Assembly (NCBI GenBank): GCA_902596365.1
Contig: CACJTT010000009.1
Span: 1 to 46,348 of the forward strand
Reading direction: 5' to 3'
DNA: 46,348 nt
Origin: an uncultured Alphaproteobacteria bacterium
GTDB lineage: Bacteria > Pseudomonadota > Alphaproteobacteria > HIMB59 > GCA-002718135
Under the pieces are notes generated by a model. It did not search any database. It was not told the DNA's origin and worked only from the letters and a program-made list of their open reading frames with translations. Made by a program: the position numbers and the translations under genes. Positions within the stretch are counted from its first letter, which is position 1. Each line of letters begins with the position of its first letter. Positions 37,216-45,352 of this stretch are shown here, in pieces.

Positions 37216-38258
37216 TTTTCAAAAACAAAAGTATGTTTTTCATCGACTGATATTTCTACAGCCGAAGATTGTTTAGGGTTAAATTCAGGAGGCATGTGAC
37301 TGTGAACATGAATTACTTCATTTTTATTATTTAAAACTGATAAATGAATAAAACTAAAAGCACCCATTAATTTGGATGCCATAACTGTTCCTTTAATCCC
37401 ATTAACAGGTGTCGGTTGTTCACTCAATTTTATTCCTTGCGGTCTTATATGAATTGTCACATTTTTGTTTTCGTACTTTTGATTCACTTTTACTTGACCA
37501 ACAGGTGTTGAGACACAAGCATTATTTACTTCACCATGAAAAATATTAGTTTCTCCAAAAAATCTTGTTACGTATTGATTTTTTGGATTATTGTAAAGTT
37601 CCGCCGGCGCGCCTGACTGCACTATACTGCCTGTATTATCCATTATATTTATTTGATTTGAGATAAACATTGCCTCAAAAGGATCGTGAGTAACAATAAT
37701 AGTAGAAACATTAGATTTTTGTAATAAGTGGAGCGTGTCATCTCTTATTTCTTCTCTGAGGTTTAGGTCAAGACTGGAGAATGGCTCATCTAACAATAAT
37801 AAATCAGGATGTGAAATGATTGATCTTGCTAAAGCAACCCGTTGTTGTTCACCACCACTTAATTCGTGTGGATATTTATCTAGTGAATGAGGTAGTTTAA
37901 CAACATCTATAATATCATCTATTTGGTAAATAGAATTTTTGAAATTGATTGGATATTTAAGATTTTCTTTCACTGTTAAGTGGGGAAAAAGTGCATAGTC
38001 TTGGAAAAGAAAACCAATTTTTCTTTTCTCAGTTGCTAAATGTGTTTTTGCTGAGCTTACTAATTGATCATTTATAGAAATTTGTCCATTTTGCACTTTA
38101 TCCAAACCTGCAATTAACTTTAATAATGTCGTTTTACCACTACCTGAAGGCCCAAGAATACACGCAATAGAATCTTTTTTTAATTCAAAATTAACATCAT
38201 TTAAAATTGGTTTATTATTAATTTTGTGACTGAGGTTTTTTATATTTACGGCCAACAT
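37212..38258 (-). CDS. fbpC: Iron(III) ABC transporter ATP-binding protein (FbpC type)
   Basis: 348 residues. Walker A GPSGSGKTTLL, signature LSGGEQQRVALARS, Walker B LLLLDEPFSSLD and the H-loop VTHDP are intact. The C-terminal ~110 residues form a TOBE-like regulatory domain (NVTIHIRPQGIKL). It is encoded opposite fbpAB, convergent and overlapping fbpB by 4 nt, and is the second gene of a unit headed by an M48 protease gene (1-nt overlap). No other partner permease for it is in the window, so pairing with FbpB is the natural reading. Confidence 0.91.
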   Translation of the reverse strand: MLAVNIKNLSHKINNKPILNDVNFELKKDSIACILGPSGSGKTTLLKLIAGLDKVQNGQISINDQLVSSAKTHLATEKRKIGFLFQDYALFPHLTVKENLKYPINFKNSIYQIDDIIDVVKLPHSLDKYPHELSGGEQQRVALARSIISHPDLLLLDEPFSSLDLNLREEIRDDTLHLLQKSNVSTIIVTHDPFEAMFISNQINIMDNTGSIVQSGAPAELYNNPKNQYVTRFFGETNIFHGEVNNACVSTPVGQVKVNQKYENKNVTIHIRPQGIKLSEQPTPVNGIKGTVMASKLMGAFSFIHLSVLNNKNEVIHVHSHMPPEFNPKQSSAVEISVDEKHTFVFEN

Positions 38259-39082
38259 TAAGTGCTTATAGCAGGGTACTTTGCGTTAACAAGAGGTATC
38301 CATTGTTTTAAATTATTTATTCGATTATCAGGTGATGGATGAGTACTAAAAAATTCAGAAGGTCCAGAACCACCCATATCTTCTTTCATACGCTCCCATA
38401 CTTTATATGATTCATTAATGTCATAACCAGCTAAACTTGAAAAAATTAAACCCAGATAGTCTGCTTCTGATTCTTGTTTTCTATTAAAAGGAAGATCTAA
38501 TCCAAATTGACGAACATATCCTGCTGCCTCAGGAAGTCTTTGTCCTAAAACAAATGCCTCTAAAGCCATTATTCCAAGATCAGTTACCATTGCAGTGCTT
38601 GCTCTTTCAGCTGAGTGTCTTGCTACAGCGTGCGCTATTTCATGACCCATAACAGAAGCCACACCATCAGCATTTTTTAAGATGGGTAAAATGCCAGAGT
38701 AAAATGCTATTTTACCACCAGGCATACACCAAGCATTTTTTGTTTGATCATCATCAACTAAAATAAATTCCCATTGAAAGTTTGATGTCGGGTCTTCCTG
38801 AGCATTATTTTGATAATAAACATTAATTGCATCACGAATTTTAAAACCAATATCAACAATTTGATTATACTCTGATGTTCCCGTTATAAGTTTAGATTGT
38901 GATTTAAAATTCTTGTACGCAGGAAAAGTTTTTGAATATAAAAAATCATCTGACAAAATATTTAATTGTTGTCGGTCAGATAAAGCCACTTCTGTACAAG
39001 AAGGGAGAATTAATGATGAAGCACACACGCATGAGCATCCATAAATAAATTTTCTTCTTGATATGTTATTAAAAACTGACAT
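38258..39082 (-). CDS. Exported M48-family metalloprotease
   Basis: 274 residues. The N-terminus SRRKFIYGCS resembles a Tat signal, and LPSC near residue 29 may be a lipobox, although Pro at -2 is unusual. The zinc site is H147-E148-x-x-H151 in GHEIAHAVARH with ESEADYLGL giving the third ligand. The pattern is of BepA/LoiP/Oma1-like periplasmic M48 proteases without the HtpX membrane helices. Such proteins act in outer-membrane quality control. Cotranscribed with fbpC. Its start is 26 bp from the divergent adenosine deaminase. Confidence 0.88.
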   Translation of the reverse strand: MSVFNNISRRKFIYGCSCVCASSLILPSCTEVALSDRQQLNILSDDFLYSKTFPAYKNFKSQSKLITGTSEYNQIVDIGFKIRDAINVYYQNNAQEDPTSNFQWEFILVDDDQTKNAWCMPGGKIAFYSGILPILKNADGVASVMGHEIAHAVARHSAERASTAMVTDLGIMALEAFVLGQRLPEAAGYVRQFGLDLPFNRKQESEADYLGLIFSSLAGYDINESYKVWERMKEDMGGSGPSEFFSTHPSPDNRINNLKQWIPLVNAKYPAIST

Positions 39083-39108
39083 TAATTTCTAAATATAAAA
39101 AAAACATA

Positions 39109-40089
39109 ATGAACTCAACTCTCCATATACCAAAAGCAGAAATCCATGTCCATCTTGAGGCAACAATAACACCCTCTTTATGTAGAAAATTTGCTGAGCG
39201 AAATAAAGTTAAGCTATCTGAGGATATTTTTGGCTCTCAGTATGCATATCAATGGGAGGATTTTTATGATTTTATTAAAAGATACGACATTGTGACCGGC
39301 GTTATTTATACTCCAGAAGATTATTATGAATTAACTTATGAATATCTAAAAGAATGTGCTTCTTACAATGTGCTTTATGTTGAGGCGATGGTTTCTTCAA
39401 CACATGCTAAAGCTAAGGGGATGACTTATCATTCTTTTTTAGACAGTGTTCATCAAGCATCTCAAGATGCGGAAAGAAATTTTGGTATTGTTTCAAGATA
39501 TTTAATGAATGGAATAAGACATCTAGGTGCTGATTCTGTTCAAGAAACAGCAGAGGAAGTTCTTAATAATCCTCACCCAGCACTTGTGGGGTTTGGTTTA
39601 GCAGGCGACGAACTACATTTTCCACCCGATTTATTTACCAAAACATTTGATATGTTAAAGCAAGAATCATATCCCATCACTGTTCATGCTGGAGAATGGG
39701 ATGGTCCAGAAAATATACGTAATGCTATTCATCTCTTACATCCAACTCGTTTAGGTCATGGTGTTCGCTCGATAGAGGATTTAGATTTAGTAAAAGAAAT
39801 TGTGGAGAAAGATATTGTTTTAGAAACTTGTCCTACAAGCAATATTGCAACAAAAATTTATGAAAATTATGAATCGCATCCTGTGAAAAAACTACATGAG
39901 TTAGGGGCAAGAGTAACTGTTAATTCTGATGATCCTCCTTTTTTCAATGCAACAATCCAAGGTGAGTATGACGCCATGGCTGGTATAGGTTTTTCTGAGC
40001 AAGAACTTTTATCAATGACGCGTAATGCAATTGAATCTTCTTTTCTCCCAGAAGATAAAAAAACAGAAATATTAACTAAATTAAATTAG
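39109..40089 (+). CDS. add: Adenosine deaminase
   Basis: Deaminates adenosine to inosine. 326 residues of the amidohydrolase superfamily. Zinc ligands are in EIHVHLEATI (variant of HxHLDG), the zinc His and adjacent Glu in TVHAGEWDGPENI, TRLGHGVRSIEDL and the Asp pair VNSDDPPFF. Related adenine or aminodeoxyfutalosine deaminases look similar, but convergence with a PfkB/adenosine kinase and the surrounding salvage genes favour adenosine. The last 14 nt overlap that kinase gene. Confidence 0.85.
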   Translation: MNSTLHIPKAEIHVHLEATITPSLCRKFAERNKVKLSEDIFGSQYAYQWEDFYDFIKRYDIVTGVIYTPEDYYELTYEYLKECASYNVLYVEAMVSSTHAKAKGMTYHSFLDSVHQASQDAERNFGIVSRYLMNGIRHLGADSVQETAEEVLNNPHPALVGFGLAGDELHFPPDLFTKTFDMLKQESYPITVHAGEWDGPENIRNAIHLLHPTRLGHGVRSIEDLDLVKEIVEKDIVLETCPTSNIATKIYENYESHPVKKLHELGARVTVNSDDPPFFNATIQGEYDAMAGIGFSEQELLSMTRNAIESSFLPEDKKTEILTKLN

Positions 40090-41050
40090 ATAGCTTAACC
40101 AAAGGTCTTGCACCATAATGGGAGATAATCTCCGCTGCTGCAATGGACGCATAGTTTCCGCAGGTAGCAAGATCTTTTCCCTGTGCCATGCCAAATAAAA
40201 AACCACCTGCATATAAATCTCCAGCACCTGTTGTATCCACAACTCTGTCAGCTTTTGCAGGTTTAACCTCAACAACTTCTTCATTGTTAATAATAACTGA
40301 TCCATCTGCAGCTTTTGTGATGGCAACAATCATGTTTAGTGACTTTGCATATTCAACAGCTTTATCAAAACTATCACTTTCACATTGAGCTTTAATTTCA
40401 TCTTCATTGGCAAATAAAATATCTACATCATTTTCAATAAGCTCTTTGAAGGAGTCTCTATGCCTATCAACACAAAACAAATCTGATAAAGTAAACGCAA
40501 TTTTTTGATTATCTGATTTACATATATCAACCATTTTCTTCATAGCCATTTTAGCATCTTGATTGTCCCACAAATAACCTTCTAGATAAGCAATTTTATG
40601 ACTAGTTATGTGTTCTGGATGAATATCTTCAGGTCCAATTAAGGTTCCTGCTCCTAAAAATGTACACATAGTTCTTGTTCCATCGTCTTCAACAAAAATA
40701 GTACAACAACCAGTGGAGATATCAGGAGAAGTAAAACCAAGAGGGAATTGTAAACCTTCTCTAACCATATCTTTTTGAAGAAATATTCCTACTTCATCAT
40801 TTTTTATTTTTCCTATAAAACTTCCATTTCCACCAAATGAGGTAATACCAAACATCGAATTTCCTAGAGAGCCACCTCCAGCCATTTCTTTGATAGAATA
40901 ATTTTGATGGAGAGAATTTTTTAAATCTTCATTGATTAAATTCATCGAGTCACGATTTAAATTATTTTTTTCGACCTCTTCTTTATTTGATGGAATAATG
41001 GCATCAACCATAGCATTTCCAATGCCTACAATATCTAATTTTTCACTCAT
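40076..41050 (-). CDS. PfkB-family kinase, probably adenosine kinase
   Basis: 324 residues, ribokinase superfamily. Signature sequences are the N-terminal GIGNAMVDAII, GGGSLGNSMFGITSFGG, and the C-terminal DTTGAGDLYAGGFL with catalytic Asp and anion hole. The opening MSEKLDIVGIGNAMVD and TRTMCTFLGAG match alphaproteobacterial adenosine kinases. Would phosphorylate adenosine to AMP, in competition with the adjacent deaminase for the same substrate. Overlaps the EamA gene start side by ATGA and the deaminase 3' end by 14 nt. Confidence 0.87.
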   Translation of the reverse strand: MSEKLDIVGIGNAMVDAIIPSNKEEVEKNNLNRDSMNLINEDLKNSLHQNYSIKEMAGGGSLGNSMFGITSFGGNGSFIGKIKNDEVGIFLQKDMVREGLQFPLGFTSPDISTGCCTIFVEDDGTRTMCTFLGAGTLIGPEDIHPEHITSHKIAYLEGYLWDNQDAKMAMKKMVDICKSDNQKIAFTLSDLFCVDRHRDSFKELIENDVDILFANEDEIKAQCESDSFDKAVEYAKSLNMIVAITKAADGSVIINNEEVVEVKPAKADRVVDTTGAGDLYAGGFLFGMAQGKDLATCGNYASIAAAEIISHYGARPLVKLSNLI

Positions 41051-41931
41051 TTTTGTTTAATTATTATTGGTACTAATTGCACTATAATGACTCCCGCAAA
41101 TATTGCAAGACATCCAAGGATTTTTTGAGTGTCTAAAACTTGATTTAATAATATCCAACCAGCTATTACTGCAAAGACTGATTCCATCGATAGAATAATT
41201 GCAGCTGGAGCAGGATTAACTTTATGTTGAGCTATAATTTGAAGTGTATAACCAATGCCCGCAGAAAATATTCCTGTATACAAAATTTCAAACCATTCAA
41301 TTTGCATATTTGATAATTTTGGATCTTCCCAAGTAAAAGCTAAAAACATTGAGAGAATAAAAACTATGAAGTACTGAATACTTCCAAAAAGAAATGGGCT
41401 GTTTAATTTTTTTATAAAAATATCAATACAAATAATATGTAGGGCAAAAAATAAAGCTGCAATAAATAGAAGTGAATCTGATTGTTGCATTTCTATTGAT
41501 TGGTTAGAAGATAATAAGTAGGATCCGTACAGACATAACAATATAGCGATCCAAACTATCCAATGAACTTGTTTTTTAATAATAAATCTAGAGATAATAC
41601 CAACAAATGGAACATAAAGCGTGCTTAAAAAAGCAGCATTAGAAATCATCGATTTTTGTAAAGCATATTGCTGTAAACCCATCCCACCGAATAGAAAAAA
41701 ACCAGTTGCTATACAAAGATAAATTTTTGTCCTATCACTTAATATTTTAGAAACATTGTTGCTTTCTAAATAAATTGCAAATGGCAAAACTGTAAGAAAG
41801 GCAAAGAAGAATCTACCAAAGCTAAATGTAAATGGTCCGATAGCACCCATACCTGTTGTTTGACTTACAAAAGCAGTTCCCCAAATTAAGGTAGCAATAA
41901 GCATAAGAATATTTGCTCTAGTGTGACTCAT
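41047..41931 (-). CDS. EamA/DMT-family transporter
   Basis: 294 residues with ten hydrophobic segments and the two EamA repeats: LIWGTAFVSQTTGM near the N-terminus and a second repeat around EILYTGIFSAGIGYTLQIIAQ and PAAIILSMESVFAVIAGW. Family members export amino acids or other metabolites. The substrate is unknown. Coupled by ATGA to the adenosine kinase gene and 18 nt after the peptide-binding protein gene, so possibly in one transcript. Confidence 0.91.
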   Translation of the reverse strand: MSHTRANILMLIATLIWGTAFVSQTTGMGAIGPFTFSFGRFFFAFLTVLPFAIYLESNNVSKILSDRTKIYLCIATGFFLFGGMGLQQYALQKSMISNAAFLSTLYVPFVGIISRFIIKKQVHWIVWIAILLCLYGSYLLSSNQSIEMQQSDSLLFIAALFFALHIICIDIFIKKLNSPFLFGSIQYFIVFILSMFLAFTWEDPKLSNMQIEWFEILYTGIFSAGIGYTLQIIAQHKVNPAPAAIILSMESVFAVIAGWILLNQVLDTQKILGCLAIFAGVIIVQLVPIIIKQK

Positions 41932-41949
41932 TGAAAATAATTAAAAAAT

Positions 41950-43737
41950 TTATTGTTTGTCTTTATTAACCCACCAGGATTCAATTACAATTCCATAAAG
42001 TGGTATTTCTTCTGGATATTCAAAAAAATCCCAATAAGCAATCCTATCTTTATTGCTATGATATAAAGGTACAACATAATGTCCCCATAACAAAACTCTA
42101 TCTAGAGCGTGGATTGCAGTTGTTAACTCTTCTCTATTTTTTGCACTAATTAGTTTTTCAATTAACGCATCAACGGCAGGACTATTAATACCAGGATAAT
42201 TTCTACTTCCATCTTTTTTACCTACCTCTGAGCCCCAATAAAACTGTTGTTCGTTTCCTGGACTCAAACTTACACCCCAGTATCGTTTAATCATATCAAA
42301 ATCATAGTTTAGAAGTCGCGCTTGATACTGAGAGGAATCAACCGTTCTAACTTCCATAGTAATACCAAGTTTTTTTAAATTACTTTGGTAAGCTAGTGCT
42401 ATTTTTTCATCGGATGGACTTACAATTAAAAATTCAAATTTAAATTCCTTACCATCTTTTGTGAGTTTGTCATTTTTAATAATCCATCCTTCTTCTTGCA
42501 AAATTTCTTTTGCTTGCAGTAAATTTTTTCTTGCATTACCACTTCCGTCTGTTTTGGGAGGGGTAAATATTTCTGTAAATACTTCTGATGGGATTTGATC
42601 TCTCCATGGATTAAGCAACTTAAGTTCAGCATCAGAGGGAAGGCCAGAAGAAGAAAGAGGCGAATTATCAAAGAAACTATCTGTTCTTACATAAGCATTT
42701 TGATAAATTGTTTTGTTAATCCATTCATGATCATAAGCATAACTTAGCGCCAATCTCACATTTCTGTTATTAAAGATATTTTTTCTTGTATTCATAACAA
42801 GACCATTCATTCCAACAGGTCTATCGTTATTCATTTCTTTTAATATAACTTCACCAGAGTCTACTGCTTTGAAATCATACTCGGATAACCATCTCTTAAC
42901 ATTATATTCTCTTCTAAAATCATATTCTCCAACCTTAAATGCTTCAACTAATACATTGGAGTCTTTGTAGTAATCATAGATTATTGTATCAAAATTATAG
43001 AGACCTTTATTTACAGGCAGGTCTTTTGCCCAATAGTTCTCTACTCTTTTATATTTTATTTGACGTCCTGGATCTAAACTTTCAATTGTGTATGGACCAC
43101 TTCCTAAAGGAATATCTAAAAATGTTTTTGTAACATCAATATTTTCATAATATTTTTTTGGAATTATTGGCAAGAAACCTGCTACAATAAGTGGGAGCTC
43201 TTTATCTTCATTATTAACAAAAACCATTTTGATTCCATGATTACCAATTAACTCTGTTGAAACAACCTTCCCATAAGTTTTTTTCTGATTAGGTGTTCCT
43301 TTTGTTTGAAACGTTTCAAGGCTAAATAATACATCATCTCTCGTGATAGGTGATCCATCATGAAAAGTTGCTTTAGGATTTAAATAGAAAGTGACAGAAG
43401 ATCTATCTTCAGGCATTTCAACAAATTCAGCGATTAGTCCATATAATGAAAATGCCTCATCCCAAACTCTACGCATTAATGTATCATTCACATAACTAAG
43501 ACCTGCAGCTTTCGATCCTTTAAACGCTACTCTATTTAAATTATCAAATGAACCATATGATCCAAACCGAACAACGCCACCTTTAGAAGCATTAGGATTA
43601 ACATAATCTAAATGAGTGAAATTTTCTTCATATTTTGGTTTACCATGCATGGCAATACAATGTGTTTTTTCAGCGAATGATGCAGAGGTAAAAAAAGTAA
43701 TAAATAATGTAATTATTAAAAGATGCCTATGATTCAT
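41950..43737 (-). CDS. Peptide ABC transporter substrate-binding protein (YejA type)
   Basis: 595 residues, SBP_bac_5 family with a Sec signal peptide ending SASFAE. The start HCIAMHGKPKYEENFTHLDYVNPNASKGG, GSFDNLNRVAFKG and later MKRYWGVSLSPGNEQQFYWGS with NYPGINSPAVDALIEKL match YejA/oligopeptide binders. No permease or ATPase genes adjoin it, so it either uses a transporter encoded elsewhere or is an orphan. Divergent from msrP with an 88-bp gap. Confidence 0.9.
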   Translation of the reverse strand: MNHRHLLIITLFITFFTSASFAEKTHCIAMHGKPKYEENFTHLDYVNPNASKGGVVRFGSYGSFDNLNRVAFKGSKAAGLSYVNDTLMRRVWDEAFSLYGLIAEFVEMPEDRSSVTFYLNPKATFHDGSPITRDDVLFSLETFQTKGTPNQKKTYGKVVSTELIGNHGIKMVFVNNEDKELPLIVAGFLPIIPKKYYENIDVTKTFLDIPLGSGPYTIESLDPGRQIKYKRVENYWAKDLPVNKGLYNFDTIIYDYYKDSNVLVEAFKVGEYDFRREYNVKRWLSEYDFKAVDSGEVILKEMNNDRPVGMNGLVMNTRKNIFNNRNVRLALSYAYDHEWINKTIYQNAYVRTDSFFDNSPLSSSGLPSDAELKLLNPWRDQIPSEVFTEIFTPPKTDGSGNARKNLLQAKEILQEEGWIIKNDKLTKDGKEFKFEFLIVSPSDEKIALAYQSNLKKLGITMEVRTVDSSQYQARLLNYDFDMIKRYWGVSLSPGNEQQFYWGSEVGKKDGSRNYPGINSPAVDALIEKLISAKNREELTTAIHALDRVLLWGHYVVPLYHSNKDRIAYWDFFEYPEEIPLYGIVIESWWVNKDKQ

Positions 43738-43825
43738 CCTAACTTTCTATCAACTAAATATGGTATTTTGAAGAGGAAGTTCTTTGAAACTACTCTTTTT
43801 ATAAATACGATATATATAGAAAAAG

Positions 43826-44743
43826 ATGAAAATTTTACCCTCAGAAATAACTCCCTATAAAAATTACCTGAATAGGAGAAAATTCATAAAATCCTCTATA
43901 GCAACTAGCCTAGTATTAGGAGCATCATCAGGCATTCAAGCAAACCACGTATCAAATCAAAATATTTATAATAATCAACTTGATGAAAATGATTCTTTAA
44001 ATAGCTTTGAGGAAATCACTACTTATAATAATTTTTATGAATTTGGCATGGGAAAAACCGACCCTGCTGAAAATTCTGGTGACTTTAAACCTAAGCCATG
44101 GTCGATATCTCTAGAAGGATTAATTAATAATCCTCAAGTTCTTGATTTGGAAAAACTTTTACGAAACGTAACGATTGAAGACAGGGTATACAGATTAAGA
44201 TGTGTTGAAGCTTGGTCTATGGTCATTCCTTGGCAAGGTTTTCCTCTAGCAGAAATAATTAAAATGGCAGACCCACTGTCCTCTGCAAAATTTATACAAT
44301 TTGTAACAGTTTTTAGACCTGAAGAAATGCCGGGTCAAAAAAGAAAGTTACTTCCTTGGCCTTATGTAGAAGGTTTGCGTATGGATGAAGCGATGCATCC
44401 TTTAACCATCTTATCAACTGGATTATATGGACATGATTTACTTAATCAAAGTGGGGCACCTTTGAGATTAGTTGTGCCTTGGAAGTATGGCTTTAAATCT
44501 ATTAAATCAATTTCCTCTATAAGGTTTGTTGATAAACAACCTGATGCTACTTGGTCAATGTTAGCACCTAGTGAATATGGTTTTTATTCGAATGTAAATA
44601 ATCTAGTTGATCACCCAAGATGGAGTCAGGGCACAGAAAGACGTATAGGCGAATTTAAAAGACGGAAGACTATGATGTATAATGGATACGAAGAAGAGGT
44701 TGGTCATTTATATAAGGGAATGGATTTGAGAAAATATTATTAA
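43826..44743 (+). CDS. msrP: Protein-methionine-sulfoxide reductase catalytic subunit
   Basis: Periplasmic molybdopterin enzyme that repairs oxidised methionine in envelope proteins. 305 residues with a Tat signal NRRKFIKSS. The Mo-coordinating residue is Cys126 in RLRCVEAWSMVIPW, followed by GFPLAEIIK, MPGQKRKLLPWPYVEGLRMDEAM and SGAPLRLVVPWKYGFKSIKSI. Followed 3 nt later by msrQ, its membrane electron donor. Confidence 0.96.
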   Translation: MKILPSEITPYKNYLNRRKFIKSSIATSLVLGASSGIQANHVSNQNIYNNQLDENDSLNSFEEITTYNNFYEFGMGKTDPAENSGDFKPKPWSISLEGLINNPQVLDLEKLLRNVTIEDRVYRLRCVEAWSMVIPWQGFPLAEIIKMADPLSSAKFIQFVTVFRPEEMPGQKRKLLPWPYVEGLRMDEAMHPLTILSTGLYGHDLLNQSGAPLRLVVPWKYGFKSIKSISSIRFVDKQPDATWSMLAPSEYGFYSNVNNLVDHPRWSQGTERRIGEFKRRKTMMYNGYEEEVGHLYKGMDLRKYY

Positions 44744-44746
44744 ATA

Positions 44747-45352
44747 ATGATATCCACACAATTATTTAAAAAAATTAAACCTCTAATATTTTTTGCTATT
44801 TTTTTACCGAGTCTTTTCTGGAGTTATCAATTTATTAACGGTGCTTTGGGAGTAAATCCCATAGAAAAATTAATGGATAATATGGGAGAGATGGCACTAC
44901 GTTTAATTGTTCTAACTTTATTTATTTCTTCTTTAAGTGAGTTTAAAAAATTCCGCTTTCTAATAGAGGTGAGAAGAATGATTGGATTGTTTGCCTTCTT
45001 TTATGTGACTTGTCATTTTCTAATCTATATAGCCCTTGATCATTTCTTTGATATGACTTTTATCATTAAGGATATTATAAAGAGACCCTTTATCACCTTT
45101 GGATTTATAAGTTTTATTTTCTTGATTCCTTTAGCCATTACATCACCAAAAATAATTTTAAAAAAATTAGGATTTAAAGTATGGAAAAAAATTCATTATT
45201 TAATCTATCCAGCTGCAATTTTATCGAGTGTACACTTTTATATGTTAGTTAGAGCAAATAAAATTGAGCCAGCAATTTATATTTTTTTAATTTTAGTATT
45301 ATTGGTTTACAGACTTTATTGTAAAATTATTTATCCTCAATTGGTTCGGTAA
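44747..45352 (+). CDS. msrQ: Haem-binding membrane subunit of MsrPQ
   Basis: Passes electrons from the quinone pool to MsrP. 201 residues with about six membrane helices and conserved His residues (VTCHFLIYIALDH, KIHYLIYPAAILSSVHFYM) for b-type haem, ferric-reductase-like domain. Motifs RRMIGLFAFFYVTCH are typical. The last 26 nt overlap the convergent MFS gene. Confidence 0.94.
   Translation: MISTQLFKKIKPLIFFAIFLPSLFWSYQFINGALGVNPIEKLMDNMGEMALRLIVLTLFISSLSEFKKFRFLIEVRRMIGLFAFFYVTCHFLIYIALDHFFDMTFIIKDIIKRPFITFGFISFIFLIPLAITSPKIILKKLGFKVWKKIHYLIYPAAILSSVHFYMLVRANKIEPAIYIFLILVLLVYRLYCKIIYPQLVR

Noticed and set aside
39083-39100. TTAGAA half-site in the gap between the M48 protease and adenosine deaminase genes
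   Set aside because: Only one arm is present; no palindrome.
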